A DNA stretch of 64,000 nt from assembly GCA_017507105.1 (NCBI GenBank), contig JAFWBM010000047.1, positions 1 through 64,000 on the forward strand, in the 5' to 3' direction. Positions 1 through 7,155 of this stretch are shown piece by piece. Within the stretch, counting starts at the first letter, position 1. Every line of letters starts with the position of its first letter. The position numbers and the translations under genes are program-made. The DNA comes from Bacteroidaceae bacterium. Lineage in GTDB: Bacteria > Bacteroidota > Bacteroidia > Bacteroidales > Bacteroidaceae. The notes beneath the pieces were generated by a model that had not been told where the DNA came from, did no database searches, and saw nothing but the letters and a program-made list of their open reading frames with translations.

Positions 1-207
1 CCGTACGGCGGGTTACAAAAAACAGTGTACCCCCCCCCAGCACTGTAATAGGCCGTTTATGGCCGGCGTAAAATACTTTTCGCATTTTGCGTTTTCCGGC
101 AGGGCGCACGGATCCAGGTTAAAATTAAATTCGCGGTTAAGTTCGTCGAAAAGATCCTGCGGCGTGGCCCATACGTCGTTTGCACTGGAAAATAAAACTT
201 TATCCAT
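1..207 (-). CDS. Phage DNA N6-adenine methyltransferase, partial, frameshifted at a G9 tract
   Basis: The start at 207 gives MDKVLFSSANDVWATPQDLF and a DPCALPENAKCEKY segment, typical of phage Dam-type N6-adenine methyltransferases (pfam 'Dam' family), which use S-adenosylmethionine to methylate adenine. The frame runs into a run of nine G (minus strand, 30-38) and stops at once. Removing one G restores WGGYTVFCNPPYG, containing the NPPY catalytic motif expected next. So the gene is either broken, switched off in this copy by tract slippage, or carries a sequencing error. The rest of the gene lies beyond the window. Its start overlaps the upstream gene by 8 bases. Family assignment is fairly sure; functional state is not. 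Confidence 0.7.
30..38 (-). repeat. G9 homopolymer in methyltransferase gene
   Basis: Nine consecutive C on the plus strand (G on the coding strand) sit exactly where the reading frame of the methyltransferase is lost, just before the NPPY motif. Eight G would be in frame. Tracts of this length are prone to slipped-strand mispairing. Confidence 0.85.
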
Positions 208-448
208 CTTGTTTTAGTAGCTTTTTTGTTAGTTTCTCGATACGTTCTGTAATCTTGGCACTGTCGCCGCCTGCCTGGTATCGCTTTACGCACCAGCCAC
301 AAACGTCGCGGCAGTTTCCATTCTTGAAGTAGACGCGGTATTTAGCCTTCCGGGGCTTTACGTGGTCCATACTGCAAGTCGGCACCCCCCCCAGCATTGC
401 GGGCGCGGGTTCGTCAAATAGGGATAGCTGCGTTATTCGGATATTCAT
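200..448 (-). CDS. Small phage protein with CxxC motif, unknown
   Basis: An 82-residue protein in the leftward phage operon, overlapping the methyltransferase start by 8 bases. The central part (about residues 25-55) has C-x2-DH, a basic stretch, then NCRDVCGWCVKRY, so four cysteines and a histidine could bind zinc. The C-terminal 25 residues are a lysine-rich helix. I do not recognise a family. A run of eight G (385-392) lies in frame near residue 20 (MLGGV). It is preceded by a 75-base spacer with two inverted repeats. Confidence 0.6.
   Translation of the reverse strand: MNIRITQLSLFDEPAPAMLGGVPTCSMDHVKPRKAKYRVYFKNGNCRDVCGWCVKRYQAGGDSAKITERIEKLTKKLLKQDG
385..392 (-). repeat. G8 homopolymer in small phage gene
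   Basis: Eight C on the plus strand, in frame as part of Leu-Gly-Gly-Val in the small CxxC protein. The flank (TGCT before the G run) matches that of the G9 tract at 30-38. Confidence 0.7.
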
Positions 449-480
449 AATTTTGCTTTTTTAGGATTATACTAACTGTA

Positions 481-514
481 CCGCCTACGGCGGCCCCGGC
501 CATAAAGGCCGGGG
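481..514. repeat. Two adjacent inverted repeats in intergenic spacer
   Basis: CCGCC (481-485) pairs with GGCGG (489-493), and CCCCGGCC (494-501) pairs with GGCCGGGG (507-514). They lie just downstream of the lectin-like gene on the minus strand. No T run follows directly in that direction, so a terminator or a processing/stabilising hairpin are both possible. Confidence 0.5.
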
Positions 515-523
515 TTAAATAGA

Positions 524-1165
524 TTAAAATGCGGCTACCGCACGCACGGCGAGCGCGTTGCACTTGCTGAGGTTGTTCGTGTAGCCATTGCTAAAGTACA
601 CGAGCCAGGCGCCGCCCTGGTTGCTCTCCGTGCTACTCCAGTACCAGGTATCGGAAAGCTCTGCGCCACCCACGTAGGCTAAAGCTTCGTTAAGTTCCTG
701 TTTGAAGTGCGCCATAATGTTTAATATGCCCAGCGCAGGGATAGCCATATTTTCGCTCAGGATACCGCGCAGGTTCGGGTTATCCTCACACAAAGCAGCA
801 GTATTACCGAAGCTGTTGTAGTCGTAGATCGCGTCGCACTCTCGGCGCATACGTTCGCGGTCGCCTGCTTCTCTATCTTCGGGAAGCAGCACCACGTTTT
901 CTACATCTTGCAGCGCTACGGCAAAGCTCTTACCTTCGAAGGCCACACCAATATACTGTACGCCTTCTTTGCTGTTGGATCCTGTAAACGGTTCTGCGTG
1001 TCCGTCTGTGTATATTACATAAATGCCGTTTGGCTTAGTTGCCACTGCAGGTTCTACTACTGGGGTTTCGTTCTCTTTAATGAAGTTGTAGCAGGCTCTG
1101 GCCTCGTCTACATTATAGCGCGTTGCTTTCAGCAAATCATAGCGCAAACATTCTTTTTCAGTCAT
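524..1165 (-). CDS. C-type-lectin-like (DUF1566-type) phage protein, possible diversified C-terminus
   Basis: A 213-residue protein. The middle has NGIYVIYTDGHAEPF and YIGVAFEGKSFAVALQDV, seen in Bacteroidales phage proteins related to DUF1566. The C-terminus reads WYWSSTESNQGGAWLVYF, then NG and finally VRAVAAF, the signature of the C-type-lectin-like fold also used by targets of diversity-generating retroelements. The last ~35 codons are rich in NNC codons (AGC, AAC, GGC, TAC, CTC, TGC, GCC), which would fit adenine mutagenesis of AAC codons, but no template repeat or reverse transcriptase is visible in the window. It lies four bases downstream of the polymerase gene. The fold is likely; diversification is a guess. 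Confidence 0.65.
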   Translation of the reverse strand: MTEKECLRYDLLKATRYNVDEARACYNFIKENETPVVEPAVATKPNGIYVIYTDGHAEPFTGSNSKEGVQYIGVAFEGKSFAVALQDVENVVLLPEDREAGDRERMRRECDAIYDYNSFGNTAALCEDNPNLRGILSENMAIPALGILNIMAHFKQELNEALAYVGGAELSDTWYWSSTESNQGGAWLVYFSNGYTNNLSKCNALAVRAVAAF

Positions 1166-1168
1166 AAA

Positions 1169-3130
1169 TCAGTCTTTTAAGTAGTACGGTGTCGTGTAGC
1201 CAGATCCTTTTAGCGGAAGGTCGCGGCACCATTCTATCGGTTCGCTAAAAATGTCTTCCACGTCCTGCAGTGTCTGGCCTGGCTCCGCCTCTACTACTAT
1301 TTCGTCGTGGATATGAAATACGATATTTAAGCCGCTATCGTGGGCGCGTAGTATGATATGCCCCAGTATATCGCGAGCGATCGCTTGTACTACGTTCTCG
1401 GTCAGCTTACCGCCGTAGGTTCGGATCCTTTCCCACTTTTTCGTTACTTGGTTCATACCTTCGTACTCGATTATTTCGTGGTCGCCTCGCCAGCCGTCGT
1501 TACGCTCTATGCCAATCTTCGCGCGTGGGTAGCATATTGTTCTGCCGGAAGGTAGCGTTATTAGCAGCATACCCCAGCGGAAGGCCACCACTATACCGCG
1601 GTGGATCGTCGTAGCTTCGCCGGTCTTAATAGCACGTACGGCAGCCTGTTCTATCGTGGTCCAAAATTTTACGATCTTCGGGTTTGCCTGGCGCCAGCGC
1701 TGCATAATATCTTTTTCTTCTTTTTCGCTAAGTCCCATACGGCTGCCGCCCATTGCTTCCAGGGCCGCCACTCCACCACCATAGCCCAGCGCCAGTACAG
1801 CGATCTTTCCCTTTTGTCGCAGTTCGCTATTTTGGCCGTGTTTCTCGACGGTGCAGTTAAACATTTGCCCGGCGGTGGCACAGTAAATGTCGCCACCACC
1901 ACGGAAAACGTCTAATACCCACTGCTCGCCAGCCAGCCACGCGATAACGCGCGCTTCGATAGCCGAAAAGTCGCAGACGTGGAAGGTGCAGCCGGGCTTC
2001 GCGATAAACGCGGTACGGATCAACTCCGAAAGCACCTGCGTAGGGTTGGCGTAGTTCAGCTGGAAGTCGTCCAGGTCTCCGGCCTTAACCAACTGGCGCG
2101 CGTAGTCCAGATCGCGCAGGTGGTTCTGCGGCAGGTTCTGTACTTGTACCAATCGGCCAGCCCATCTGCCCGTCCTGGCAGCTCCGCAGAATTGTAGAAG
2201 GCCGTGTATACGTCCGTCGGCGCAAACGCAGGCCTGCATAGCGTTATATTTCTTGTTGCTGGTCTTGCCCATTTCTCGACGAAGCGCCAATACTTTGCGC
2301 GCATTTGGCCAGTATTCCAGGCTTTCTTCTATGTCGTCCAGGCTCTTTTTGGTAAGGCTCTGGAAGGCTTGGCCTGTTACTTTTTGCAAATACTCTTTAA
2401 TCTGCGCGGGGCTGTTCGGGTTCTCCATACCTGTAAGCTCCTGCGCTTCTTTAAGCAGCTGCGCTTTGTACTCGTCGTCGAAGCGCGCGGCATTGTCTAC
2501 CAGCTGACGGTCGATCATAACGCCGCGGTCGTTAATTAACTGGTCCACGCTGTACAGTACTTCGTCGAAGGGCGCAGGATCCAATCGGCGCACGGCTTTA
2601 AGTATCGCCTGTTCCACTTCCACGTCTCTTATACAGTAGTCCTTAAAAACTTCCCAGCGGTCGGGTGCGTCGCTTGGAAGGTGTCGTATTATCGTGCCGT
2701 CCTTCTTTTTGGTTGGGCAGCTGAAATAGCGAATAAGCACGGCGCCTTCCTTCATTTTACCCTCGGCCAGCCTCAGCACCTCGCCGCACTGTCCTAACGA
2801 TAACGGAAGGCCTACACGCGCAGCGCGCACCATAGTGCAGCGCCACTGCGCAGGATCCATTAGTGGCCAGCCGAAGTACTTAGATATGCAGATACGTTCG
2901 AAGGCGGCGTTAAATGCAGTCTTAACTACGGCAGGATCCTGCAGTACTGCCAGGATCCTGCCAGGTAGTTGCTCGCCTTGGGCAAAGTCGCAGCAGGTAA
3001 CTGGGCCGCCGTCTACGCTATACGCAAAAAGCAGTATAGTAAAGTCCGGCGCTTCGACGTACTTATATACGCCGCAGCTGGGCAGGTCGTTGCTGCTGTA
3101 TGTTTCTATATCTATTCCCAGTTCTCGCAT
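1169..3130 (-). CDS. Phage family A DNA polymerase with 3'-5' exonuclease
   Basis: 653 residues. The N-terminal third is a DnaQ/RNase D-like proofreading exonuclease (GIDIETY at residues 5-11, NAAFE near 74, and YCIRDVEVE near 165). The polymerase follows: TGRWAGRLVQVQNLP, motif A DFSAIEAR (about 387-394), motif B RQKGKIAVLALGYGG (about 438-452) and motif C HIHDEIVVEAE near residue 605. This is the 'PolA-like' replicative polymerase of siphophages that also encode DUF2815 and DUF2800 proteins. It sits in the middle of the leftward early operon, four bases upstream of the lectin-like gene and three downstream of the MazG-like gene. All key catalytic residues appear intact. Confidence 0.95.
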   Translation of the reverse strand: MRELGIDIETYSSNDLPSCGVYKYVEAPDFTILLFAYSVDGGPVTCCDFAQGEQLPGRILAVLQDPAVVKTAFNAAFERICISKYFGWPLMDPAQWRCTMVRAARVGLPLSLGQCGEVLRLAEGKMKEGAVLIRYFSCPTKKKDGTIIRHLPSDAPDRWEVFKDYCIRDVEVEQAILKAVRRLDPAPFDEVLYSVDQLINDRGVMIDRQLVDNAARFDDEYKAQLLKEAQELTGMENPNSPAQIKEYLQKVTGQAFQSLTKKSLDDIEESLEYWPNARKVLALRREMGKTSNKKYNAMQACVCADGRIHGLLQFCGAARTGRWAGRLVQVQNLPQNHLRDLDYARQLVKAGDLDDFQLNYANPTQVLSELIRTAFIAKPGCTFHVCDFSAIEARVIAWLAGEQWVLDVFRGGGDIYCATAGQMFNCTVEKHGQNSELRQKGKIAVLALGYGGGVAALEAMGGSRMGLSEKEEKDIMQRWRQANPKIVKFWTTIEQAAVRAIKTGEATTIHRGIVVAFRWGMLLITLPSGRTICYPRAKIGIERNDGWRGDHEIIEYEGMNQVTKKWERIRTYGGKLTENVVQAIARDILGHIILRAHDSGLNIVFHIHDEIVVEAEPGQTLQDVEDIFSEPIEWCRDLPLKGSGYTTPYYLKD

Positions 3131-3133
3131 AGG

Positions 3134-3604
3134 TTAATCTTTTCGAAGGTCGTTATATCGAAGCTTTAAGTTTACGATCTTACGGAAGCCGTCTATTTGC
3201 TCTTTGCTATTAAGCAGGTCAAATACCAAAGATACCGGACCGCGAAGCAGTGCACCGTCGAAGCTTCTGCTGGCATTAAAGGTTAGGCCTTCCGCTTCTG
3301 CGCATATCTTGGCGCACCATAGCCAGGTAGCGCAGGATATAACTACGTCTGCCATTTCGTCTAAATCGGTGTTATGCAGGTTCGTTTTATAAAAGGCGTA
3401 GAATAGGTCGTTATCCTGTAGTTTTTCGGCTTTCGCTATATCCGTATACTGCGCGTTGCGCTGTTCGTTTATCGCCTGCCACATTTCGCGAAGCTCGCTG
3501 TTTACAGCTACGTAACTACTTACGCAGTTCGGCTGCTTGCTTCTACGCTTCGCGCTTTCGTATGCACGCTGCGCTATAGGTATTATTAAATCGGTGTATA
3601 ACAT
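3134..3604 (-). CDS. Phage protein, possibly MazG-like
   Basis: About 156 residues from the ATG at 3604 (MLYTDL). A longer reading would start at 3631, inside a strong hairpin, so I prefer the shorter one. The segment TDLDEMADVVISCATWLW (about residues 75-95) resembles the E-x2-D metal-binding helix of all-alpha NTP pyrophosphohydrolases of the MazG type, which clean nucleotide pools. The match is local only. It lies between the polymerase and the DUF2815 gene, so a role in phage DNA metabolism is plausible. Function uncertain. Confidence 0.6.
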   Translation of the reverse strand: MLYTDLIIPIAQRAYESAKRRSKQPNCVSSYVAVNSELREMWQAINEQRNAQYTDIAKAEKLQDNDLFYAFYKTNLHNTDLDEMADVVISCATWLWCAKICAEAEGLTFNASRSFDGALLRGPVSLVFDLLNSKEQIDGFRKIVNLKLRYNDLRKD

Positions 3605-3619
3605 AAATTTTAAGATTAA

Positions 3620-3652
3620 GGCGCCCTGCACGGATATACCACACAGGGCGCC
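3620..3652 (-). terminator. Strong hairpin between phage genes
   Basis: GGCGCCCTG (3620-3628) pairs perfectly with CAGGGCGCC (3644-3652), with a 15-base loop, just after the DUF2815 gene. On the minus strand it is followed by an AT-rich stretch, so it may be a partial terminator or an mRNA processing site raising DUF2815 expression over downstream genes. Confidence 0.55.
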
Positions 3653-3661
3653 GGGTGCATA

Positions 3662-4228
3662 CTATAGGTCTTCGTCGTCTTCCATATCTACGCCGCTAAA
3701 GTCGCTTTCTGCGCTTGTACGGCCGCCCAGGCGTTCGTCGTCCTTAGTCTTCATTACGTTGTTGAGGCCACACGCGATACCCTTATTTCCGCTTACATTG
3801 TAAGGGAAGAAGGTAACGCTTACCACAGCCCACATACCGCTGTATACGTCGTCTTCGTCCATAATAGGGTTACGCTTCTTGTCTACCACACCGGGGCGGC
3901 TTGTGCACTTAGCGTTAATAAAGAAGTGATCTGCGTATACGTCGTCGTCTTCCTTGTCGGTGTCGCCATCGCGCAGCGGAAGGTCCAGCTTTTTAGGTTC
4001 TTTGCCGTCCCACTTAGATACGATGCCGTTCTTCTTCGCTGCCTCGATAGCTTCGCGGATCGCCTTAATAGTTTCCTTTTCCTCTTTAGGGATAAGTACG
4101 TTAGTCATAAACTTGCCGTTATCGGGGTCCCCGTCCGGGCTGTACTTGCTAAAAAGGTGTGTGTAACTGAGGCGGCAGGGGCCAAATACTACGGTTCTGC
4201 CTTCGTTCTTGATAATCGGTGTAATCAT
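3662..4228 (-). CDS. DUF2815 phage single-strand DNA-binding-like protein
   Basis: 188 residues. RLSYTHLFSKYSPDG, a KFMTNVLIPKEEKET stretch, YADHFFINAK and MWAVVSVTFFPYNVSGNKGI are typical of DUF2815, an OB-fold family of phage ssDNA-binding proteins. The acidic tail (GVDMEDDEDL) is like that of SSB proteins, which use it to recruit partners and compete with DNA. It is encoded near the polymerase and the DUF2800 nuclease, the usual neighbours of this family. A hairpin follows the stop codon. Confidence 0.85.
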   Translation of the reverse strand: MITPIIKNEGRTVVFGPCRLSYTHLFSKYSPDGDPDNGKFMTNVLIPKEEKETIKAIREAIEAAKKNGIVSKWDGKEPKKLDLPLRDGDTDKEDDDVYADHFFINAKCTSRPGVVDKKRNPIMDEDDVYSGMWAVVSVTFFPYNVSGNKGIACGLNNVMKTKDDERLGGRTSAESDFSGVDMEDDEDL

Positions 4229-4259
4229 AAAAAACTAAATTTTAATTGTTGTTACTTGG

Positions 4260-4538
4260 TTACTTATTCCCCCCCCCTAAAATTTTGTGAAGGGCGGCGG
4301 CTGTATTACCAGCACGCAGTATATGTTCGATAGCTGCGCCTTCTCTGCTTGTAAGGATCTTTGTTAATGCCTCTACTATGTAGTTACCTTTACCGCGAAG
4401 TGCGCCTATAACTACTTTTTCGCCTTCGGCTTCGCCATCTACGATACCGATAACCATTACGCCACCTTCTGCGGCAGCCACTGCTTCGCTAAGTTCGATT
4501 ACCTTAGCTTCGATTTCTTGCTGTTTACTCATTTTCAT
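4260..4538 (-). CDS. Small phage protein, unknown
   Basis: 92 residues, no signal or membrane segment. It begins with a lysine/glutamate helix, followed by GGVMVIGIVDGEAEGEKVVI, a likely beta hairpin, and a C-terminal helical half. The gene ends LGGGNK, where GGG is encoded by nine consecutive G (4269-4277). I do not recognise a family. It lies between the DUF2800 and DUF2815 genes in the early operon, so a DNA replication or recombination accessory role is possible. Confidence 0.6.
   Translation of the reverse strand: MKMSKQQEIEAKVIELSEAVAAAEGGVMVIGIVDGEAEGEKVVIGALRGKGNYIVEALTKILTSREGAAIEHILRAGNTAAALHKILGGGNK
4269..4277 (-). repeat. G9 homopolymer at the end of a phage gene
   Basis: Nine C on the plus strand encode three glycines two residues before the stop codon. 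Slippage would change only the last few residues and extend the protein. It is the third G tract of eight or nine bases within 4.3 kb of phage DNA. Confidence 0.75.
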
Positions 4539-4574
4539 TTATCGTTTTATCATTCCCTGGAATACGCCAGGCCG

Positions 4575-5729
4575 TTATAAGTTTACGTCTTTGAAGTCGT
4601 CTGCTACTGGGTCGATAGCCGGGCGTTTGTCGCTTTCCGGGGCCAGTGTCGGTTTGCCTTGCGGTTTTTCTATGTACTCGCCGCAAATAGCAGCAAACTG
4701 CTTTTTACCGGTCAGTTTTTCCAGGTCGGTAATTGTGCGCAGTTCTTGGGGCTTGTAGATCTCGGTAGTTTTATAGCCCGCCCGGTTCAGCGCCAAAGCT
4801 GCTGCTTCTACGTTTGTAATTCTTCGTATGCTGCGGCCTTCTACCAATTTGTAGCCAGGAAGTCGTACACCGCTTAAGGCTTGTGCCAGTGCGTAGTCTT
4901 CTACGCCAGCTAACCAGGTTTTAATCGTTGCTAATTGCGGCAATACATCGCCGGCCAGTTCTTCGACGCTTAGCAGTTTCGGATCTGCGTATTTTTCGGC
5001 TGTCTGCTTGCAGCACTCGGTTAGCGCTCGGCAGTTACTTTTCACTTTGCAGAATTGGCACCACTCGCCAGGTACTGGAAGGCCGCCGCCGTCGTGTGCT
5101 TCCTTCGCTTTAGGTGTAAGTACGGTTTGCGTCCACTGCATAAGATCCTCCACGCTAATTTCGTATTCGCTTAGGTTGTCTATGCGTGGCTGTACGATAG
5201 TCATACGTACGCGCTCTATACGGTAGTCGAAGCTAAAGCGGTCATAGGCGCCCAGCGCGTAGATCATCATTTGCGGATTTTTATATGCCGATACCCTAAC
5301 GCCTTTGCCATATTTGAAGTCGATAACTTCCATTACGCCGTCTGCGATTATAATAGCGTCCGCTGTGCCGAAAGCTTCCGGTACGTATGCGCTAAAATCC
5401 AGCTTCGTTTCTATCAGCAGGCGCGCGTCCGGTGTTGCTACTTTGGCGGTGTTGTACTTTTCCAGCACGATAGATTTATACGTGTCTGTGTACTCGTCCA
5501 TTTCGCCGGTGTGGTACTGGCTGTTCAGCTCGTTAATTTCTTCTACCTCGCCGTCGGTTGGCAAGTTCATATAGTCCTTAAGTTTCAGTGCACAGTAGGC
5601 GTGCGCCAGTGTTCCTTCGGCAGCAAAGCTGCTGCCTTCGTCTACTACGTTCGCTTCCAGTCGTGGCGCTGCTGTGCAGTTTAGCCATCTGTGCGCGCTG
5701 GAAGGGCTTAAAAGTGCGTGTGCTCCCAT
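4575..5729 (-). CDS. DUF2800 phage nuclease, Cas4/RecB-like
   Basis: 384 residues. The start MGAHALLSPSSAHRWLNC and the block AEGTLAHAYCALKL match DUF2800. PD-(D/E)XK nuclease motifs are visible: GTADAIII followed by MEVIDFKYGKGVRV (Asp and Lys of the catalytic core), then a QMMIYALGAY helix. WCQFCKVKSNCRA with an earlier cysteine (WLNC) could form the iron-sulfur or zinc cluster seen in Cas4/AddB-like nucleases. Probable role: exonuclease in phage recombination, working with the DUF2815 protein. It is preceded by two bases of spacer to the next gene upstream. Confidence 0.85.
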   Translation of the reverse strand: MGAHALLSPSSAHRWLNCTAAPRLEANVVDEGSSFAAEGTLAHAYCALKLKDYMNLPTDGEVEEINELNSQYHTGEMDEYTDTYKSIVLEKYNTAKVATPDARLLIETKLDFSAYVPEAFGTADAIIIADGVMEVIDFKYGKGVRVSAYKNPQMMIYALGAYDRFSFDYRIERVRMTIVQPRIDNLSEYEISVEDLMQWTQTVLTPKAKEAHDGGGLPVPGEWCQFCKVKSNCRALTECCKQTAEKYADPKLLSVEELAGDVLPQLATIKTWLAGVEDYALAQALSGVRLPGYKLVEGRSIRRITNVEAAALALNRAGYKTTEIYKPQELRTITDLEKLTGKKQFAAICGEYIEKPQGKPTLAPESDKRPAIDPVADDFKDVNL

Positions 5730-5731
5730 AA

Positions 5732-6211
5732 TTAAAAAGGTACTGCTGTTGTTATTTCTCCGTTATCTCCCAGTATCAGTTCGTCGCACATTTTAATAAA
5801 TGCTTCCCTAAGTTCGGACGAAGGCAAAGTGCTTGGCTTGTCGCTTCCCAACACAGCGGCCATATTCTTAAACTGCGCGGTTAGTGCCCTGTGGTACTTC
5901 TTGTACAGGTCGCTGTCGGTTTTGTCCTTGTAGTCCTCGCCTTCGAAGCGTTTACGGGTGCGGTCCATAGCTGCGCGCACATCTACTTCGGTGTACTCCT
6001 TCGCAGGCTCTTGTTTCTGTGGTTCCTGGTTTGTTACTTCGGCTTCCGGTTGTGGTTCCGGCGCCACTTCTTTAGTCTCTGGTTGTGCTGCTGGTTCTTT
6101 GGCGGCTGCCACTGCTACAGCTGGCGCTGCCGGGATAAGCTTAGATAAAAAGCTGTGTAGCTCCTCTGTTAAGCCTATCTGCACGTTTACGGTAATTTTG
6201 ATAGGATCCAT
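5732..6211 (-). CDS. Phage protein with Pro/Glu/Ala-rich linker, unknown
   Basis: 159 residues. Residues about 30-70 form a low-complexity linker rich in Ala, Pro, Glu and Gln, which joins a short N-terminal segment to a C-terminal helical domain (YTEVDVRAAMDRTRKRFEGE onwards). Similar proteins occur next to DUF2800 genes in Bacteroidales phages, but I know no function. The flexible linker suggests an adaptor or scaffold for replication or recombination proteins. It is two bases upstream of the DUF2800 gene. Confidence 0.6.
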   Translation of the reverse strand: MDPIKITVNVQIGLTEELHSFLSKLIPAAPAVAVAAAKEPAAQPETKEVAPEPQPEAEVTNQEPQKQEPAKEYTEVDVRAAMDRTRKRFEGEDYKDKTDSDLYKKYHRALTAQFKNMAAVLGSDKPSTLPSSELREAFIKMCDELILGDNGEITTAVPF

Positions 6212-6216
6212 AAAAA

Positions 6217-6453
6217 TTAAAATTCGTCGTTAAACTTGACTAATTCGGGAATACTGTTGCGCTTCTCCCAGCGGGTATACAAACGATAGTATACGTAGCC
6301 TGCGCCAAAGCCTACGGCCTTGCTGGTAAACAGCGCCCATAACCAGGTTAGCATAGGCAGTTCTTCTGCTGGTTCGGAAAAAATGCCCAGTACGGTAAGT
6401 ACAGCTAAAAGGGCAAGTAGATAGTAGCGATAATTAGTTAATACTTTTTTCAT
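6217..6453 (-). CDS. Small two-helix membrane protein
   Basis: 78 residues with two predicted membrane spans (about 10-27 and 35-57) separated by a short acidic turn (SEPAEELP), then a basic YRLYTRWEKR stretch and a charged tail. Small membrane proteins in phage early operons are often superinfection-exclusion or host-takeover factors, but nothing here is diagnostic. Five bases separate it from the next gene. Confidence 0.55.
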   Translation of the reverse strand: MKKVLTNYRYYLLALLAVLTVLGIFSEPAEELPMLTWLWALFTSKAVGFGAGYVYYRLYTRWEKRNSIPELVKFNDEF

Positions 6454-6471
6454 TGTTGTATGATTTTGAAA

Positions 6472-6672
6472 TTATAAATACGTGGCTTCCCAGCACTTGA
6501 TTATCTGCTGGCCGGTAGTGAATTTTCCGTGCCCGGCTTTCCGGATCTGGAAGCGTATGCAGCCTGCTATTTCGTAGCGCCTTACTGTGTGGCGGTCTAC
6601 TTCCAGGATCTGCGCAGCTTCCTTTTGGCTGTATCGGGCGTTCGGATCACACGCTGGCTTCGTCGATACCAT
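6472..6672 (-). CDS. Small helix-turn-helix protein (excisionase/MerR-like)
   Basis: 66 residues. YSQKEAAQILEVDRHTVRRYE is a helix-turn-helix of the MerR/excisionase type, followed by a basic wing (FQIRKAGHGKFTT). It is the second gene from the early promoter and overlaps the upstream gene by 26 bases. Probable DNA-binding regulator of the phage early region or an excisionase-like protein; no integrase is visible to decide. Confidence 0.65.
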   Translation of the reverse strand: MVSTKPACDPNARYSQKEAAQILEVDRHTVRRYEIAGCIRFQIRKAGHGKFTTGQQIIKCWEATYL

Positions 6673-6874
6673 AGCGGGTTACTGTTAGGGTTAGGCCTTC
6701 TGCTGTACAGCTAAAGCGGCAGTTTTCTAATTTGGCCATAGCGTAAGCCGTGTTTTTCTGGCTCGCCAAATCGTATCCGTCTGTACACTCTACAGTTAGC
6801 GTCTCGCCATTTTTCATACCTCTAAGACGCTCGCGGGTAATTTTTTCTGCATTTTTCTGTGTCATACGTACCAT
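6647..6874 (-). CDS. First gene of the early operon, small unknown protein
   Basis: 75 residues if translation starts at 6874, or 72 from the second ATG at 6865 (MTQKN). Predicted alpha/beta fold with TLTVECTDGYDL and LTLTVTRYGI strands; no signal peptide. It is the first gene after the leftward promoter, with a leader of about 150 bases, and its end overlaps the HTH gene. Family not recognised. Confidence 0.55.
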   Translation of the reverse strand: MVRMTQKNAEKITRERLRGMKNGETLTVECTDGYDLASQKNTAYAMAKLENCRFSCTAEGLTLTVTRYGIDEASV

Positions 6875-6905
6875 TTTTGGGTTATAAACTCATTTTCTTG
6901 GTTGG

Positions 6906-6940
6906 TTTGTTGGCACAATAGAAAAAACTGCATACCTTTG
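6906..6940 (+). promoter_or_regulatory. Rightward promoter in phage switch
   Basis: TACCTTTG (6933-6940) is a perfect Bacteroidales -7 box, with TTTG (6906-6909) or TTGG (6910-6913) upstream at a usable spacing. It would start rightward RNA near 6947, towards the repressor, leaving a long structured leader or a small RNA. Confidence 0.55.
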
Positions 6941-6994
6941 CGGGTGTAGTTTTGATAGATAAATCCGGCCTTAAGGTCGGCAGCTTTTCTATTG
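6916..6994. repeat. Inverted repeat around the rightward promoter
   Basis: CAATAGAAAA (6916-6925) pairs perfectly with TTTTCTATTG (6985-6994), and the pairing extends to CTGC/GCAG after a small internal loop. Inside is the near-palindrome at 6965-6980 (CCGGCCTT/AAGGTCGG). An 11-base direct repeat GTTGGTTTGTT also flanks it (6901-6911 and 7004-7014). Confidence 0.6.
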
Positions 6995-7026
6995 CCCGTT
7001 TTTGTTGGTTTGTTCGTTGGTTGGTG

Positions 7027-7058
7027 CAAAAGTAGACGATTTCGGGTAAACTGCCAAA
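7027..7058 (-). promoter_or_regulatory. Leftward early phage promoter
   Basis: On the minus strand TTTG (7058-7055), 20 bases, then TACTTTTG (7034-7027): a full Bacteroidales consensus. It points at the early operon that begins at 6874. An operator-like half-site lies in the spacer, which suits repression by the XRE protein encoded divergently. Confidence 0.75.
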
Positions 7059-7091
7059 TGTTTTTATAAAAAATTACTCGCAAACGGGTAA
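7043..7091. promoter_or_regulatory. Operator-like half-sites CGGGTAA
   Basis: CGGGTAA occurs at 7043-7049, inside the leftward promoter, and at 7085-7091, where with TTACTCG (7074-7080) it forms an 18-base dyad with one mismatch. A related GGGTAA is at 7118-7123. The arrangement, covering the leftward promoter and reaching the repressor start, is what a phage repressor would bind. Confidence 0.5.
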
Positions 7092-7155
7092 AATTTATAA
7101 AAATATGCCCCGTATAAGGGTAATGTAGTGTATTTAATTGCTTAAAACGTCTAAT

